Shown: positions 54,400 to 64,000 of the stretch, in pieces
How positions within the stretch are numbered: the first letter of the stretch is position 1
Layout: each line of letters starts with the position of its first letter
Notes under the pieces: generated by a model
Database searches by the model: none
The model's input: the letters and a program-made list of their open reading frames with translations, nothing else
Told to the model about the DNA's origin: nothing
NCBI RefSeq assembly: GCF_019733395.1
Contig: NZ_JAIHOO010000001.1
Coordinates: 1,488,001-1,552,000 of the forward strand
Direction: 5' to 3'
Source of the DNA: Lysobacter sp. BMK333-48F3
Lineage (GTDB): Bacteria > Pseudomonadota > Gammaproteobacteria > Xanthomonadales > Xanthomonadaceae
DNA: 64,000 nucleotides
Position numbers and translations under genes: made by a program

Positions 54400-55215
54400 A
54401 TGACCACCCATGACCTCCCCCTCGGCCGCCACGTCGACTACCCGCGCGAGTACGACCCCTCGCTGCTGTTCCCGATCGCCCGCTCGCTCGGCCGCGCCCA
54501 TATCGGCCTGTCGGACCAGGCGCTGCCCTTCGTCGGGATCGACCGCTGGCATGCCTACGAGCTGAGCTGGCTCGACCGCCGCGGCAAGCCGCGGGTCGGC
54601 ACCGCCACCATCGCGGTGCCGGCGACCTCGCCGCAGCTGATCGAGTCCAAGTCGCTCAAGCTCTATCTCAACTCGTTCAACGCCACCGGCTTCGACAGCG
54701 ACGACGAGGTGCGGGCGCGCATCGTCGCCGACCTGTCGGCCGCCGCCGGCGCGCCGGTCGAGGTCGCCTTCGGCCTGCCGCCCATCGACGAGGCCGGGCA
54801 AGGCGCGGAATCGATCGACGAGCTGGACGTCGCCATCGACGACTACGGCCCGCCCAATGCCGACCACCTGCGCGCCGATCCCAGCCAGCTGGTCGAAGAG
54901 ACCCTGTGCAGCGCCTTGCTGAAGTCCAACTGCCCGGTCACCGGCCAACCGGACTGGGCCCGGGTCAGCATCGCTTACCGCGGCCCGCGCCTGGACCGGG
55001 CGGCGCTGCTGCGTTACCTGATTTCGTTCCGCGACCACGCCGAATTCCACGAGCAGTGCGTGGAACGCATCTACGCTGACCTGTGGCAGCGCGCGCAGCC
55101 GCAATGGCTGTCGGTGGAAGCGCGCTACACCCGCCGCGGCGGGCTCGACATCAATCCCTGGCGCGGCAGCCCGGGGCGCGAGCGGCCGACGCCGGGACGC
55201 GATCTGCGCCAGTAA
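54400..55215 (+). CDS. queF: NADPH-dependent 7-cyano-7-deazaguanine reductase QueF
   Basis: A 271-residue enzyme of queuosine biosynthesis that reduces preQ0 to preQ1. The long (YqfF-like, unimodular) type is indicated by length and by the N-terminal half. The QueF motif is [13 protein letters not shown] (82-94). The nucleophilic cysteine is Cys178 in [14 protein letters not shown], with the proton donor Asp185. The C-terminal [14 protein letters not shown] contains the conserved Glu that binds substrate. It is monocistronic, in repeat-rich surroundings; the rest of the queuosine pathway lies elsewhere. Confidence 0.95.
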   Translation: MTTHDLPLGRHVDYPREYDPSLLFPIARSLGRAHIGLSDQALPFVGIDRWHAYELSWLDRRGKPRVGTATIAVPATSPQLIESKSLKLYLNSFNATGFDSDDEVRARIVADLSAAAGAPVEVAFGLPPIDEAGQGAESIDELDVAIDDYGPPNADHLRADPSQLVEETLCSALLKSNCPVTGQPDWARVSIAYRGPRLDRAALLRYLISFRDHAEFHEQCVERIYADLWQRAQPQWLSVEARYTRRGGLDINPWRGSPGRERPTPGRDLRQ

Positions 55216-55476
55216 GCCGACGGCGGCCGTTCGCGCCGCCACTCGGCGCCGCGCGCGCGACCGCGCCCGGCGCTACGCAGGCGATCGCCCTGTTTTCAAT
55301 GTGTGGTCTGGTCCGTAGCGGGCCGGACCGTCCGCCTGTGTTCGGCCGATCGCGGCGTACTGAATGCCGGTGATCGGATTATTCAGATTTGTAATGTGAG
55401 TTCACGCAGGCGCTATGCCTTTTTAACAATCTTCGTGTCATGTTGCCTGCGCCACTTCGGCAGGAGCCCTCAATCC

Positions 55477-55779
55477 ATGACTACCCCGGACAAGAAAGCC
55501 GATTTCTCCGATGTGAACGTCAACGTCGACACCACCGCGGACAAGGTCGAGAAGGCCGACTTCAGCGACGTGTCGGTGAATGTCGACACCACCGCGGAAA
55601 AGGTCGGCGAGCAGACCTACACGGTCGAAAAGGGCGACACGCTCTCGCACATCGCCAAGCAGTTCTACGGCAAGGCGAGCAAGTGGAACGCGATCTTCGA
55701 GGCCAATCGCGACCAGCTCGACGATCCGGACAAGATCCAGCCCGGTCAGATCCTCAAGATTCCGACCATCAACGACTGA
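55477..55779 (+). CDS. LysM-domain protein with acidic tandem repeats (Kbp/YgaU-like C-terminus)
   Basis: A 100-residue protein without a signal peptide. Two tandem 19-residue acidic repeats lead it ([19 protein letters not shown] and [19 protein letters not shown]), followed by a LysM domain ([43 protein letters not shown]). The LysM closely resembles that of E. coli YgaU (Kbp), a cytoplasmic potassium-binding BON-LysM protein, but the BON domain is missing here and the acidic repeats take its place. AGGAG precedes ATG 55477. A lipoprotein gene follows after 50 bases, probably in one operon. Confidence 0.85.
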   Translation: MTTPDKKADFSDVNVNVDTTADKVEKADFSDVSVNVDTTAEKVGEQTYTVEKGDTLSHIAKQFYGKASKWNAIFEANRDQLDDPDKIQPGQILKIPTIND

Positions 55780-55829
55780 CGTCGACGGCGTTCCACCTCA
55801 TCACCCGGCCTTTCCCAGGAGATCCACCC

Positions 55830-56324
55830 ATGCTGATCCGCAATCGCACGCATTACGCCGTCGCCGCCGCCCTGGTCGCCGCTCTGGCGCTGGCGGGCTG
55901 CAAGAAGAAGGAAGAACCGGCCCCGACCCCGCCCCCGGCCGCCGAAACTCCGGCCCCGGCGCCCGAACCCGCTCCGGCTGCGACCCCGGCTCCGGCCGCG
56001 CTGAGCGTCACCTCGGTCACCCTGGGCACCGCCGCCGGTGCGGACAAGAAGATCGCCGCGCCGACCACCACCTTCAAGCCGACCGACACCATCATCGCCT
56101 CGGTCGCCACCGACGGCGCCGCGACCAATGCCAATCTGACCGCCAAGCTGAGCTTCCAGGACGGCCAGGTGGCCGGTGAGGAAACCCAGACCCTCAACAC
56201 CGCCGGCGCCGAAACCAGCAACTTCATCTTCACCAAGAAGTCGCCGTGGCCGGCCGGCAAGTACAAGGTCGAGATCAGCGCCAACGGCGCGGTCGCCAAC
56301 ACCGCCGAACTCGAAGTGAAGTAA
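55830..56324 (+). CDS. Lipoprotein with Pro/Ala-rich linker
   Basis: A 164-residue lipoprotein: signal with lipobox (LALAGC, Cys at about 23), then KKKEE, then a Pro/Ala/Glu-rich linker (30-60), and a beta-rich domain (SVTSVTLGTAAGADKKI to the end) with Ig-like features (FKPTDTIIASVATDGAATNANLTAKLSF, WPAGKYKVEISANG). The C-terminal part resembles the Ig-like domains that bind cell-wall or periplasmic partners. AGGAGATCCACCC precedes the ATG. It is followed by a strong terminator that ends the LysM-lipoprotein operon. Confidence 0.8.
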   Translation: MLIRNRTHYAVAAALVAALALAGCKKKEEPAPTPPPAAETPAPAPEPAPAATPAPAALSVTSVTLGTAAGADKKIAAPTTTFKPTDTIIASVATDGAATNANLTAKLSFQDGQVAGEETQTLNTAGAETSNFIFTKKSPWPAGKYKVEISANGAVANTAELEVK

Positions 56325-56358
56325 CCCTCTCTCTCCGCCTCTATGGGCGGGCAAGCCC

Positions 56359-56388
56359 GGGCGCGGCTCACTGCCGCGCCCTTTTTTT
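56359..56388 (+). terminator. Rho-independent terminator
   Basis: GGGCGCGGC-TCACT-GCCGCGCCC with a perfect 9-base stem and 5-base loop, followed by seven T residues, 35 bases after the lipoprotein stop. Confidence 0.88.
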
Positions 56389-56424
56389 ATCTGCCGTGCC
56401 GGCCGGCGCGACGGCGGCGACCGC

Positions 56425-56823
56425 TCAACCGCGCGGGAAGGTCCCGTCCAGGTAGCGCCAACCGCCGTCGACGCGCTGGAAGCGGCTGATTTCGTGCAGC
56501 CGCACCGCCGAACCGCCGCCGACCCGGTAGCGGGCGACGAACTCGACCGTGGCCGCGTCCGCGCCGTCCGGCTGGTGGCGCTTCACCTCCAGCCCCAGCC
56601 AGCGCACGGCCGGGTCGAACTCCAGCTCGTCCGGGCAGGTCGCCGGGTGCCAGCTGGCCCGCAGGTATTCCAGATCGCCCAGCACGTAGGCGCTGTAGCG
56701 CGAGCGCATCAAGGCCTCGGCGCTGTCGGCCGGGGCGCCCCGGTGGAGGCGGCCGCAGCAGTCGGCGTAGCGGCGGGCGGGGTCGCAGGGGCAGGCGGCG
56801 GGCGCGGCGATTGGGGCGGTCAT
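56425..56823 (-). CDS. YchJ-family SEC-C protein
   Basis: A 132-residue protein of the YchJ/UPF0225 family. The N-terminal zinc-binding motif is [18 protein letters not shown] (about 10-27), a SEC-C-like knuckle, followed by the conserved [29 protein letters not shown] and the NTF2-like fold ending [11 protein letters not shown]. Function unknown. It is divergent from another SEC-C protein, with starts 71 bases apart, so the two could share a regulatory region. Confidence 0.93.
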   Translation of the reverse strand: MTAPIAAPAACPCDPARRYADCCGRLHRGAPADSAEALMRSRYSAYVLGDLEYLRASWHPATCPDELEFDPAVRWLGLEVKRHQPDGADAATVEFVARYRVGGGSAVRLHEISRFQRVDGGWRYLDGTFPRG

Positions 56824-56894
56824 GGCGCCATTTTCAGCGCGAACACGCCGCAGCGACTACCATGCGCGTCCCCTCTCGTCCGCAGAACCCGATC

Positions 56895-57602
<708 letters not shown>

Positions 57603-57995
57603 GGCCCGCGATCCGGCGCCGTTCTTCTGCTCCCCGCCTCACCCCCTTCTCTGCTGCTTCTTTTGGACGTGGCTGTTCCCCCCTTTGAAAAAGGGTGAGA
57701 GCGTGCGCTTGCGAACCGCAGGTTCGCGCACGATCGAACGCCAGCCGGCTATGCCGGCTGGCCGGACGGGTAGGGGGACTTGCTCTTGCCCCATCGCACC
57801 GAAAAGCAAATCCCCCGCGCCGCCGGCCGCGTCGGACTTCGCACCCGCGCCGGGCGCTCGCCCCCTTTTTCAAAGGGGGCCGCCGTTCGCGCGCCGTCTT
57901 GGGTTGGGCACCGGCGTAGCGATCGATCCGATTCGGTCGCCGCCGCAGGCCGTCGTCTCGCATAGTCCTTGCTTGCTGTCCCCCCCCTTTGAAAA
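57603..57995. repeat. Intergenic region with repeat modules in reverse orientation
   Basis: A 393-base gap without a gene. A hairpin-bearing module, reversed, lies at 57675-57784; its stem CCAGCCGGC-TAT-GCCGGCTGG shows a compensatory change relative to the other copies. A reversed GCGCCCG-core module lies at 57805-57880. The left end of a third copy (57978-57995) is cut by the second IS. Confidence 0.75.
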
Positions 57996-58744
57996 GGGTC
58001 TTAGGAAGCAAACGGCCCCTCAGAGTGGGTTGGATCGTAGCAACTTGAGGGTCGCCCGGTAGAGGTCTTCGTGGCGGTGATTGAAGCGGAACTCGCACTC
58101 CTTCAGGTGCAGGTAGAAGGTGGCCTTGGGCACCCCGTTGAATTTGGCCAGGCGCCGCTTGGCGAAGCTCCAGAAGCTCTCGATGCCGTTGATGTGGTTG
58201 TCGCCCTCGGCGAAATGATTGCCGCTGTGGCGAATGCGCCAGTGCTTGGCATAGCCCAGGTCGACCAGGCCGTCGTAGCTGGACAGACAGTCGGAGAGGA
58301 TTTCGCTCTCCAGGCGAATATGCCCACGAATTAAGGCCTGAAGCGTGGCGGTTTTGCAGTTGGGGACGATCTGGGTGTAGACGTGCTGGCCGCGTTTGAG
58401 CATGCCGAAGACGATGGTTTTCTTGCCGGCGCCGCGGCCGCGTTTGCCGCGCACGCGCCACGGTCCGAAGAAGGATTCGTCGACCTCGACCTGGCCGGTG
58501 AACGGCGAATGCTGCTCGCATTCGGTGGCGATGGCACGACGCAAGGCAAGGAAGATCGAGTTGACCGATCGCAGGCTCAGGCCGGTCAGTTGCGCGGTGC
58601 TGGTCGCGGTCAGGTCCAGGGCCCAGCAGCGCACAAGGGCCCGAAATCGGGCCTCGCTGATTTTCGAACGGCTGTAGTACCTATTTTTCTTATTCATTTC
58701 AGGAAGATAGCTGCGTTATGAGGCAGCTTTGCTTCCTAAGACCC
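57996..58744 (-). mobile_element. IS1595-family insertion sequence, copy 2
   Basis: A 749-bp element identical in layout to copy 1, with the same GGGTCTTAGG ends. Flanking 7-base direct repeat TTGAAAA (57989-57995 and 58745-58751). It lies in the hairpin-bearing type of repeat module, at the position equivalent to copy 1 in its target. Same orientation as copy 1. Confidence 0.88.
58020..58697 (-). CDS. IS1595-family transposase, copy 2
   Basis: A 225-residue transposase with the same predicted sequence as copy 1 at 51.6-52.3 kb, including the HTH and the DDE-type catalytic segments (VEVDESFFG, SDCLSSYDG, NGIESFWSFAKRR). Intact from ATG to stop. Having two identical copies 6 kb apart indicates recent activity and gives a substrate for recombination that could delete everything from 51.6 to 58.7 kb. 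Confidence 0.92.
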   Translation of the reverse strand: MNKKNRYYSRSKISEARFRALVRCWALDLTATSTAQLTGLSLRSVNSIFLALRRAIATECEQHSPFTGQVEVDESFFGPWRVRGKRGRGAGKKTIVFGMLKRGQHVYTQIVPNCKTATLQALIRGHIRLESEILSDCLSSYDGLVDLGYAKHWRIRHSGNHFAEGDNHINGIESFWSFAKRRLAKFNGVPKATFYLHLKECEFRFNHRHEDLYRATLKLLRSNPL

Positions 58745-58845
58745 TTGAAAAAGGGTGAGGGCGTGCGCCTGCGAACCGCAGGTTCGCGCACGACCGAACG
58801 CCGACAGGCTATGCCTGCTGGCCGGACGGATAGGGGGGATTCGCT
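58745..58845 (-). repeat. Right part of the repeat module split by IS copy 2
   Basis: Joined to 57978-57995 it restores one reversed hairpin-bearing module: TTGAAAAAGGGTGAG, the GTGCGC..GCGCAC hairpin, the CCGACAGGC-TAT-GCCTGCTGG hairpin with two mismatched pairs, and TAGGGGGGATTCGCT. Confidence 0.7.
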
Positions 58846-58910
58846 CCCGCTCTTTTTCGCTCCGCGGCCTTGCCCGACAATACCGTTCCCTTCCGGTCGC
58901 CCCTCGGCGT

Positions 58911-59273
58911 ATGTCCACCCATCCGTGCCTGAGCTGCGGCGCCTGCTGCGCTCACTTCCGCGTCGCCTTCCATTGGAGCGAAACCGACGCGCATGCGGAC
59001 GGGATCACCCCGAGCGCGCTGACCGAAACGCTGGATCCGCATCGCGTGGTCATGCGCGGCACTTACGGCGGCCCGAACGTGCGCTGCCTGCAACTGCGCG
59101 GCGAGGTCGGCCGCGATGCGCATTGCGGCATCTACGCGCTGCGGCCCTCGCCCTGCCACGAGCTACAGCCGGCCTGGGAGCAGGGCGCGGCCAGCCCGCA
59201 ATGCGACAAGGCGCGGATCGCCCACGGCCTGGCGCCGCTGACGCCGGCGGATTGGCCGCCCGCCGCGGCCTGA
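58911..59273 (+). CDS. YkgJ-family cysteine cluster protein
   Basis: A 120-residue protein of the YkgJ/CxxCxxCC family: THPCLSCGACCAHFRVAFHW at the N-terminus (Cys 6, 9, 12 and 13), then a middle CLQLRGEV, then HCGIYALRPSPCHELQPAW, then the last SPQCDKAR. The cysteines probably bind zinc or an Fe-S cluster. Function of the family is unknown. The gene begins 65 bases after a repeat module and reads rightwards. Confidence 0.9.
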   Translation: MSTHPCLSCGACCAHFRVAFHWSETDAHADGITPSALTETLDPHRVVMRGTYGGPNVRCLQLRGEVGRDAHCGIYALRPSPCHELQPAWEQGAASPQCDKARIAHGLAPLTPADWPPAAA

Positions 59274-59357
59274 GCAGCGCGCCGCCGCGCCGCCGCGGCG
59301 TTCGCCCGCCTCGCCCGGCGCGTGCGGATTCGTCCGCGATCGCTCGGCGCGGGTCGC

Positions 59358-59591
59358 TCAGTGGGTAATGCGCCGCAGCAGCTGCAGCTCGTCGGCGTCG
59401 AGGTAATGGATCAGGCCGCCGAAGTCGGTGTCGACCATGATGCCTTCGCCCAGATACAGCCACTGCTCGTAGCCGTCCAGATAGCGGCCGGTATCGATGC
59501 ACGCCACCACCGTGCCGCGGTAGCGGTCGGCGATGCGGACCCGGTCGCCGGGGTGGATGCGCTGGCCATCGGGATAGAGCATGAGCTGCAT
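59358..59591 (-). CDS. Small conserved hypothetical protein
   Basis: A 77-residue soluble protein: [30 protein letters not shown] then [22 protein letters not shown], a pattern of short beta strands like an SH3-type barrel (GDRVRIxxxxxGTVVxxIDT, GLIHY). I recall similar small proteins across proteobacteria but no function. AGGAGGTC lies upstream of the ATG (read leftwards), an excellent ribosome site. Confidence 0.75.
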   Translation of the reverse strand: MQLMLYPDGQRIHPGDRVRIADRYRGTVVACIDTGRYLDGYEQWLYLGEGIMVDTDFGGLIHYLDADELQLLRRITH

Positions 59592-59899
59592 GTCGGCAGA
59601 CCTCCTGTCGCTGTCCGCCCGCGGCGCTGGGGCCGGCGGCGACGGTGCGGCCCAGAGTATCCATCAAAGCGACGGCCGCGGAGCCGGGATCCGGCGCCCG
59701 GCGCGAGCCGCCCGATCAACGGCAGCGGCTTGCACGCAACGGGGCGTTCCGCGACGCGGCCGGCTCGCGCACAGCCGCGCGCTTTGCCTCGTCCGGCCCG
59801 AACCGCGACAATGGCCGGCCGGGTCGGCTCGCCACCGCGACCCGCAGGCACCCTGCACCGTCCATGCGCACGCGCACGGCGGCCCCACTGGAGATCGTA
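59592..59899. other. Divergent intergenic region upstream of icd
   Basis: A 308-base gap. It must contain the icd promoter and that of the small hypothetical gene. No clear -35/-10 pair or repeat was found; composition is very GC-rich. Confidence 0.4.
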
Positions 59900-61228
<1,329 letters not shown>

Positions 61229-61256
61229 GGCGCGCGACGCGCATCGCGACACCGGC

Positions 61257-61287
61257 ACGGGGCGCTTCGGCGCCCCGTGTTTTTTTT
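61257..61287 (+). terminator. Rho-independent terminator of icd
   Basis: ACGGGGCGC-TTCG-GCGCCCCGT, a perfect 9-base stem with a stable TTCG tetraloop, followed by G and eight T residues; 28 bases after the icd stop. Confidence 0.92.
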
Positions 61288-61355
61288 GCGGCCCTGACTG
61301 CCGTTACCATGCCCAAGGCCGGCGCATCCGCCGGCGCGAAGGCGAAGGACGGCCG

Positions 61356-61838
61356 ATGAGCGAAGCATTCCACCGCGTTGCGGACCGGCGCGTCCGCTGG
61401 GCGGCGACGGCATGGCGGCAGGCGACGCTGGCCGCCGCGTCGGCGCTGCTGGCCGCGGGCTGCGCGCACGCCCCGCCGGCCTCGTCCCAGGCCGGCGCGA
61501 TCGAGGTGCTGCAGGTCGAGGCGGCCGTCTTCCACGACCCCGCCGGGCGCGACGCCGCGCTGCAACCGGCCTGCCGCGACTGGCGCCTGAGCAAACGCCA
61601 GGTGGCCGCGTTCTTCGCCGCCGGCCACGCGCTGCGCGAGGGCGAGTACCACGACTTCTATTGGCTGCCGTGCACGATCGGCGGCCGCCTGCGCGCCGAC
61701 GGCCGCGAGTGGACGTTCTCGATCAACGCCGCCGCCACCGCGGTCTGGCGCGACGGCGACGCGGTGCGCGAATGGGGCTGCGACGCGCTGGCCTGCGAGC
61801 CGCTGGTCCTGCTGATGCCCGACGGCCACGGTCCCTGA
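61356..61838 (+). CDS. Hypothetical lipoprotein
   Basis: A 160-residue protein with a long basic N-region, a hydrophobic segment (about 24-36) and a lipobox-like ALLAAGC. The mature part has cysteines in ACRDW, LPCTIGG and WGCDALACEP that could pair, and a compact core (VEAAVFHDPAGRD, RREWTFSINAAATAVWRDGD). AAGGAC precedes the ATG. No family was recognised. It is monocistronic, followed by a large inverted repeat. Confidence 0.7.
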   Translation: MSEAFHRVADRRVRWAATAWRQATLAAASALLAAGCAHAPPASSQAGAIEVLQVEAAVFHDPAGRDAALQPACRDWRLSKRQVAAFFAAGHALREGEYHDFYWLPCTIGGRLRADGREWTFSINAAATAVWRDGDAVREWGCDALACEPLVLLMPDGHGP

Positions 61839-61853
61839 GCCGCCGCCAGCTCC

Positions 61854-61999
61854 TGTAGGAGCGGCGTGAGCCGCGACAACCGAAGCGGCGAACAACGCGG
61901 CATTTCCGAAGCCCGGTCGCTCAAGGCGCGCAGGTCAGGGCTTCGGTTGCCTCGCTCGCGTACATCGCTTCGGTTGTCGCGGCTCACGCCGCTCCTACA
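61854..61999. repeat. 33-bp perfect inverted repeat pair
   Basis: Two perfect 33-base arms at 61854-61886 and 61967-61999, in opposite orientation, 80 bases apart. Each arm contains TGTAGGAGCGGCGTGAGCC followed by GCGACAACCGAAG, a family of short interspersed repeats common in Xanthomonadales and Pseudomonas. It sits between two convergent genes and may act as a bidirectional terminator. Confidence 0.8.
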
Positions 62000-62030
62000 C
62001 AAGCGGCGCGAGGCTAGCGCCCGGTCGCGC

Positions 62031-63056
62031 TCAGCGCATGTACGGCGCCTGGCTGTTCTCGACCTGCTTCTGCTGGATCTCGGCGATCTTGGCCGCTTCT
62101 TCCTCGCGGGTCAGCCGGTGCTTGGGCGCGATGTTCGGCTCGATCAGGCGCATCCAGCTGCGGGTGATCTGCTTGCTCTCCTCTTCGCAACGCAGCGCGC
62201 GCGCTTCCGGCAGGCGGCCGCTGGTGACGATGCGCAGGTACTTGCCGGGGTTGTTGCCGTAGATCATGCACTGCAGGTTGAAGAAGCGCTGCGCGCCGAC
62301 CGAATGCTCGTCGGCGTAGGTCGCCATGTCGTGGTTGCCGTCGTCGGTCATCAGGAAGAAGTTCGACGCCAGCTGCAGCTTCTGGGCGATGTCGCCCTGC
62401 GACTCGTCGGCGCTGACCAGCGACAGCATCAGGGTGGTAGCGAGCTGGTCGACCGCGTCTTCCTCGCGCCCGGTCGAGGGCAGGTCGAGCATGTCGACCA
62501 GGGCGTGGCCGGTCTCGTGCAGCATCAGGAAGCGCAGGTTCGCCATCAGGTACTCGAGCTGATCGCGGGTGCCGCCGCCGCTGGCCTGGGCCATCGCCCC
62601 GCCCTGGCGCACCAGCAGCTCGAGCATCTCGTAGCACAGCACGATGTCGCCCTTGTCCTTGGCGTAGAAGGCGTTGGTCGTGCCGCATTCGGCGGCGATG
62701 AAGTTGATCGGCCGCGGCAGGGTCAGCCAGCCGTCGAGCTGTTTGATCTCCGGCAGTTGCTTGAGCACGTCGATCTCGCGCGCCATGTTGTACATGGCCA
62801 GCAACTCGGGGTTGCGCGGCGAGATGTACTGGTAGGTGAAGTGGGTGCCGTCGGCCTTCTCCGCCGCCGGTACTTCGGCCGCGGTCGGCGCCAGTTCGGT
62901 CTCGGTCTTGACCGGTTCCGGCGGCTTGACCGGTGCGGGCGCGACAGCCGCCGCAGGCACGGCGACCTGACGCTTCTGCCATTCGGTGTAGCCCCAAATC
63001 GAGCAGACCGCGACCAGGGCCGTCGCCAGAATGCCGATGATGATTTTCTGTACCAT
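62031..63056 (-). CDS. DUF4344 putative zinc metallopeptidase
   Basis: A 341-residue membrane-anchored protein. A single N-terminal helix (about 4-23) is followed by a Pro/Ala/Val-rich linker (30-65) and a periplasmic domain. HETGH (H180, E181, H184) in LRFLMLHETGHALVDML is a gluzincin-like zinc site, followed by GREEDAVDQLATTLML, which holds the next acidic ligand. This matches the DUF4344 family of putative metallopeptidases. ATG at 63056 begins the anchor; the open frame continues upstream without features. Confidence 0.88.
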   Translation of the reverse strand: MVQKIIIGILATALVAVCSIWGYTEWQKRQVAVPAAAVAPAPVKPPEPVKTETELAPTAAEVPAAEKADGTHFTYQYISPRNPELLAMYNMAREIDVLKQLPEIKQLDGWLTLPRPINFIAAECGTTNAFYAKDKGDIVLCYEMLELLVRQGGAMAQASGGGTRDQLEYLMANLRFLMLHETGHALVDMLDLPSTGREEDAVDQLATTLMLSLVSADESQGDIAQKLQLASNFFLMTDDGNHDMATYADEHSVGAQRFFNLQCMIYGNNPGKYLRIVTSGRLPEARALRCEEESKQITRSWMRLIEPNIAPKHRLTREEEAAKIAEIQQKQVENSQAPYMR

Positions 63057-63300
63057 GTCTGTGGCTCTTGTCTGCTGCGTTGCGGGACACGACGATCCCG
63101 GTTCCGAGCGCACAAGACGCGGTCGACGACTGGATTCCCCCGACCGGAAGGCCGGCCGTTCCAATCGGCGCCAGCAGCGTCCATGCACCGTCGGGCGGAT
63201 GGTACTCCGTTCGTTCCGAGGATGGCATCGAATTTCTGACAGTTGCGCGGCAACCCCGAGGCCGTCCGCGCCGGCCGCCGAACGTCCTGGACCGGATGCC

Positions 63301-63696
63301 ATGACCGCCGACCCCACCGATCCCTACGCCGCGGCGTTCGCCGCCGACGGCCCCTACGCCGGGCTGGATCCGCTCGCCTTCGCCCCCGAATTACGCCGCA
63401 GCCTGGTCGAGGCGGCCGAGGATTTCCAGCGCGCGCAGGCCGGCCGCGCGCCGCGCCACGCGGTGTTGGAGGCGGACGCGCCGATGCTCAGCGACGGCGG
63501 CAGCCTGGCCTACGTCGGCCGCGGCTATCGCTTGTTCGTGCTCAAGCGCCTGACCCGGCTCGGCGGGGTCGACGGCCTGGTCTATGGACCGGAACTGCGT
63601 TTCGACGAGGCGATCGCGGCGCAGGCGCCGGCGTTGAGCGCCACCCGCTTCTACACCCGCGAGGCCTTGCGCGCGCTGTTGCGGGATCGGGCATGA
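63301..63696 (+). CDS. Hypothetical protein
   Basis: A 131-residue soluble protein, starting at ATG 63301. It has a helical N-terminal half (FAPELRRSLVEAAEDFQRAQ) and a short beta region (YVGRGYRLFVLKRLTRLGG), ending FYTREALRALLRDRA. No family was recognised. Its stop overlaps the start of the next gene (ATGA), so it is the first gene of a coupled pair. Confidence 0.65.
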   Translation: MTADPTDPYAAAFAADGPYAGLDPLAFAPELRRSLVEAAEDFQRAQAGRAPRHAVLEADAPMLSDGGSLAYVGRGYRLFVLKRLTRLGGVDGLVYGPELRFDEAIAAQAPALSATRFYTREALRALLRDRA

Positions 63697-64000
63697 GCCG
63701 CTTGTTGCTGCGTTGCCTGTGGTACCTGGCCGCCAGCGTCGTGGTCCCGGCGGGCGCGCTGTGGCCGGACGTGGTCGACGAGTTCGACGCGGCCTGGGTG
63801 CGGATCCTGACCCCGTCGGTATTTCTCGGCGAACTGGCCCTGCTGAGCCTGGTGTTGATGGTGGCGACCCTGCTGCCGGGGTCGCTGTTGCTGGGTTGGC
63901 GCCAGCGCCGGCGCGGGCCGCGCGGCTACGATCGCTGGCTGGCGGCCGCGATATCGGCCGCGTCGCTGTTGCTGGCGCTGCACGCCAATCTCACCGACTA
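63693..64000 (+). CDS. Membrane protein, truncated by the window end
   Basis: At least 102 residues, running off the right edge. ATG 63693 overlaps the preceding stop. Hydrophobic segments: LLLRCLWYLAASVVVPAGALW (about 5-24), FLGELALLSLVLMVATLLPGSLLLGW (about 45-70) and AAAISAASLLLALHA from about 84. It therefore has at least three membrane helices. No family can be named from this fragment. Confidence 0.65.
   Translation, partial: MSRLLLRCLWYLAASVVVPAGALWPDVVDEFDAAWVRILTPSVFLGELALLSLVLMVATLLPGSLLLGWRQRRRGPRGYDRWLAAAISAASLLLALHANLTD

Overview
The window is very GC-rich bacterial chromosome from the Xanthomonadaceae, most likely Lysobacter or a close relative. I infer this from gene content: FabV enoyl reductase, large secreted DUF11 proteins, a thermolysin-type protease, a fused PABA synthase, CRP/Clp-like sites and many short intergenic palindromic repeats. 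No rRNA, tRNA, CRISPR array or prophage was seen. About 50 genes are supported; most other long open frames are GC-driven shadows.

Layout. 0-3.6 kb: small hypothetical and secreted proteins and a SAM methyltransferase. 3.9-12.8 kb: three related secreted DUF11/prealbumin-like surface proteins with fabV between the second and third. 13-15 kb: a LysR regulator divergent from a DsbA-like/DUF2218 pair. 15-18 kb: a repeat array, a small membrane protein, a LigD-type ligase homologue lacking its catalytic lysine, and a LuxR-type regulator lacking its phospho-acceptor aspartate. 18-22 kb: a secreted VirB5-like protein, a fused PabA-PabB synthase and a phosphopantetheinyl transferase. 22-24 kb: an M4 metalloprotease. 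24.2-29.9 kb: a membrane-stress operon with the order of E. coli yjfIJKLMC (DUF2170, PspA/IM30, DUF2491, DUF350, DUF1190 lipoprotein, ATP-grasp amidoligase), with a potassium channel gene and a repeat cluster inserted after the pspA-like gene.

30-37 kb: a membrane-anchored cytochrome c, an ExeM-type nuclease, an alpha/beta hydrolase, zapE, an HU-like protein with a histone-H1-like tail and an antibiotic kinase family member. 37.4-41.9 kb: an EmrB-EmrA-OprM type efflux operon. 42-48.5 kb: an APC permease, a LysR regulator divergent from an aldo/keto reductase, and a Fur-controlled TonB receptor. 48.7-58.7 kb: a membrane protein, two M20 amidohydrolases, queF, a LysM protein, a lipoprotein and two SEC-C proteins, set among a modular intergenic repeat family; two identical 749-bp IS1595-like elements have each landed in the same hairpin of a repeat copy. 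58.9-64 kb: a YkgJ cysteine-cluster protein, icd, a DUF4344 metallopeptidase and the start of a membrane-protein operon cut by the window end.

Most interesting: the PspA/ATP-grasp/K+-channel operon, the two apparent pseudoenzymes (dead ligase, dead receiver), the IS-targeted repeat family with a compensatory base-pair change, and the homogenised DUF11 pair with CRP-like sites at the predicted promoters.
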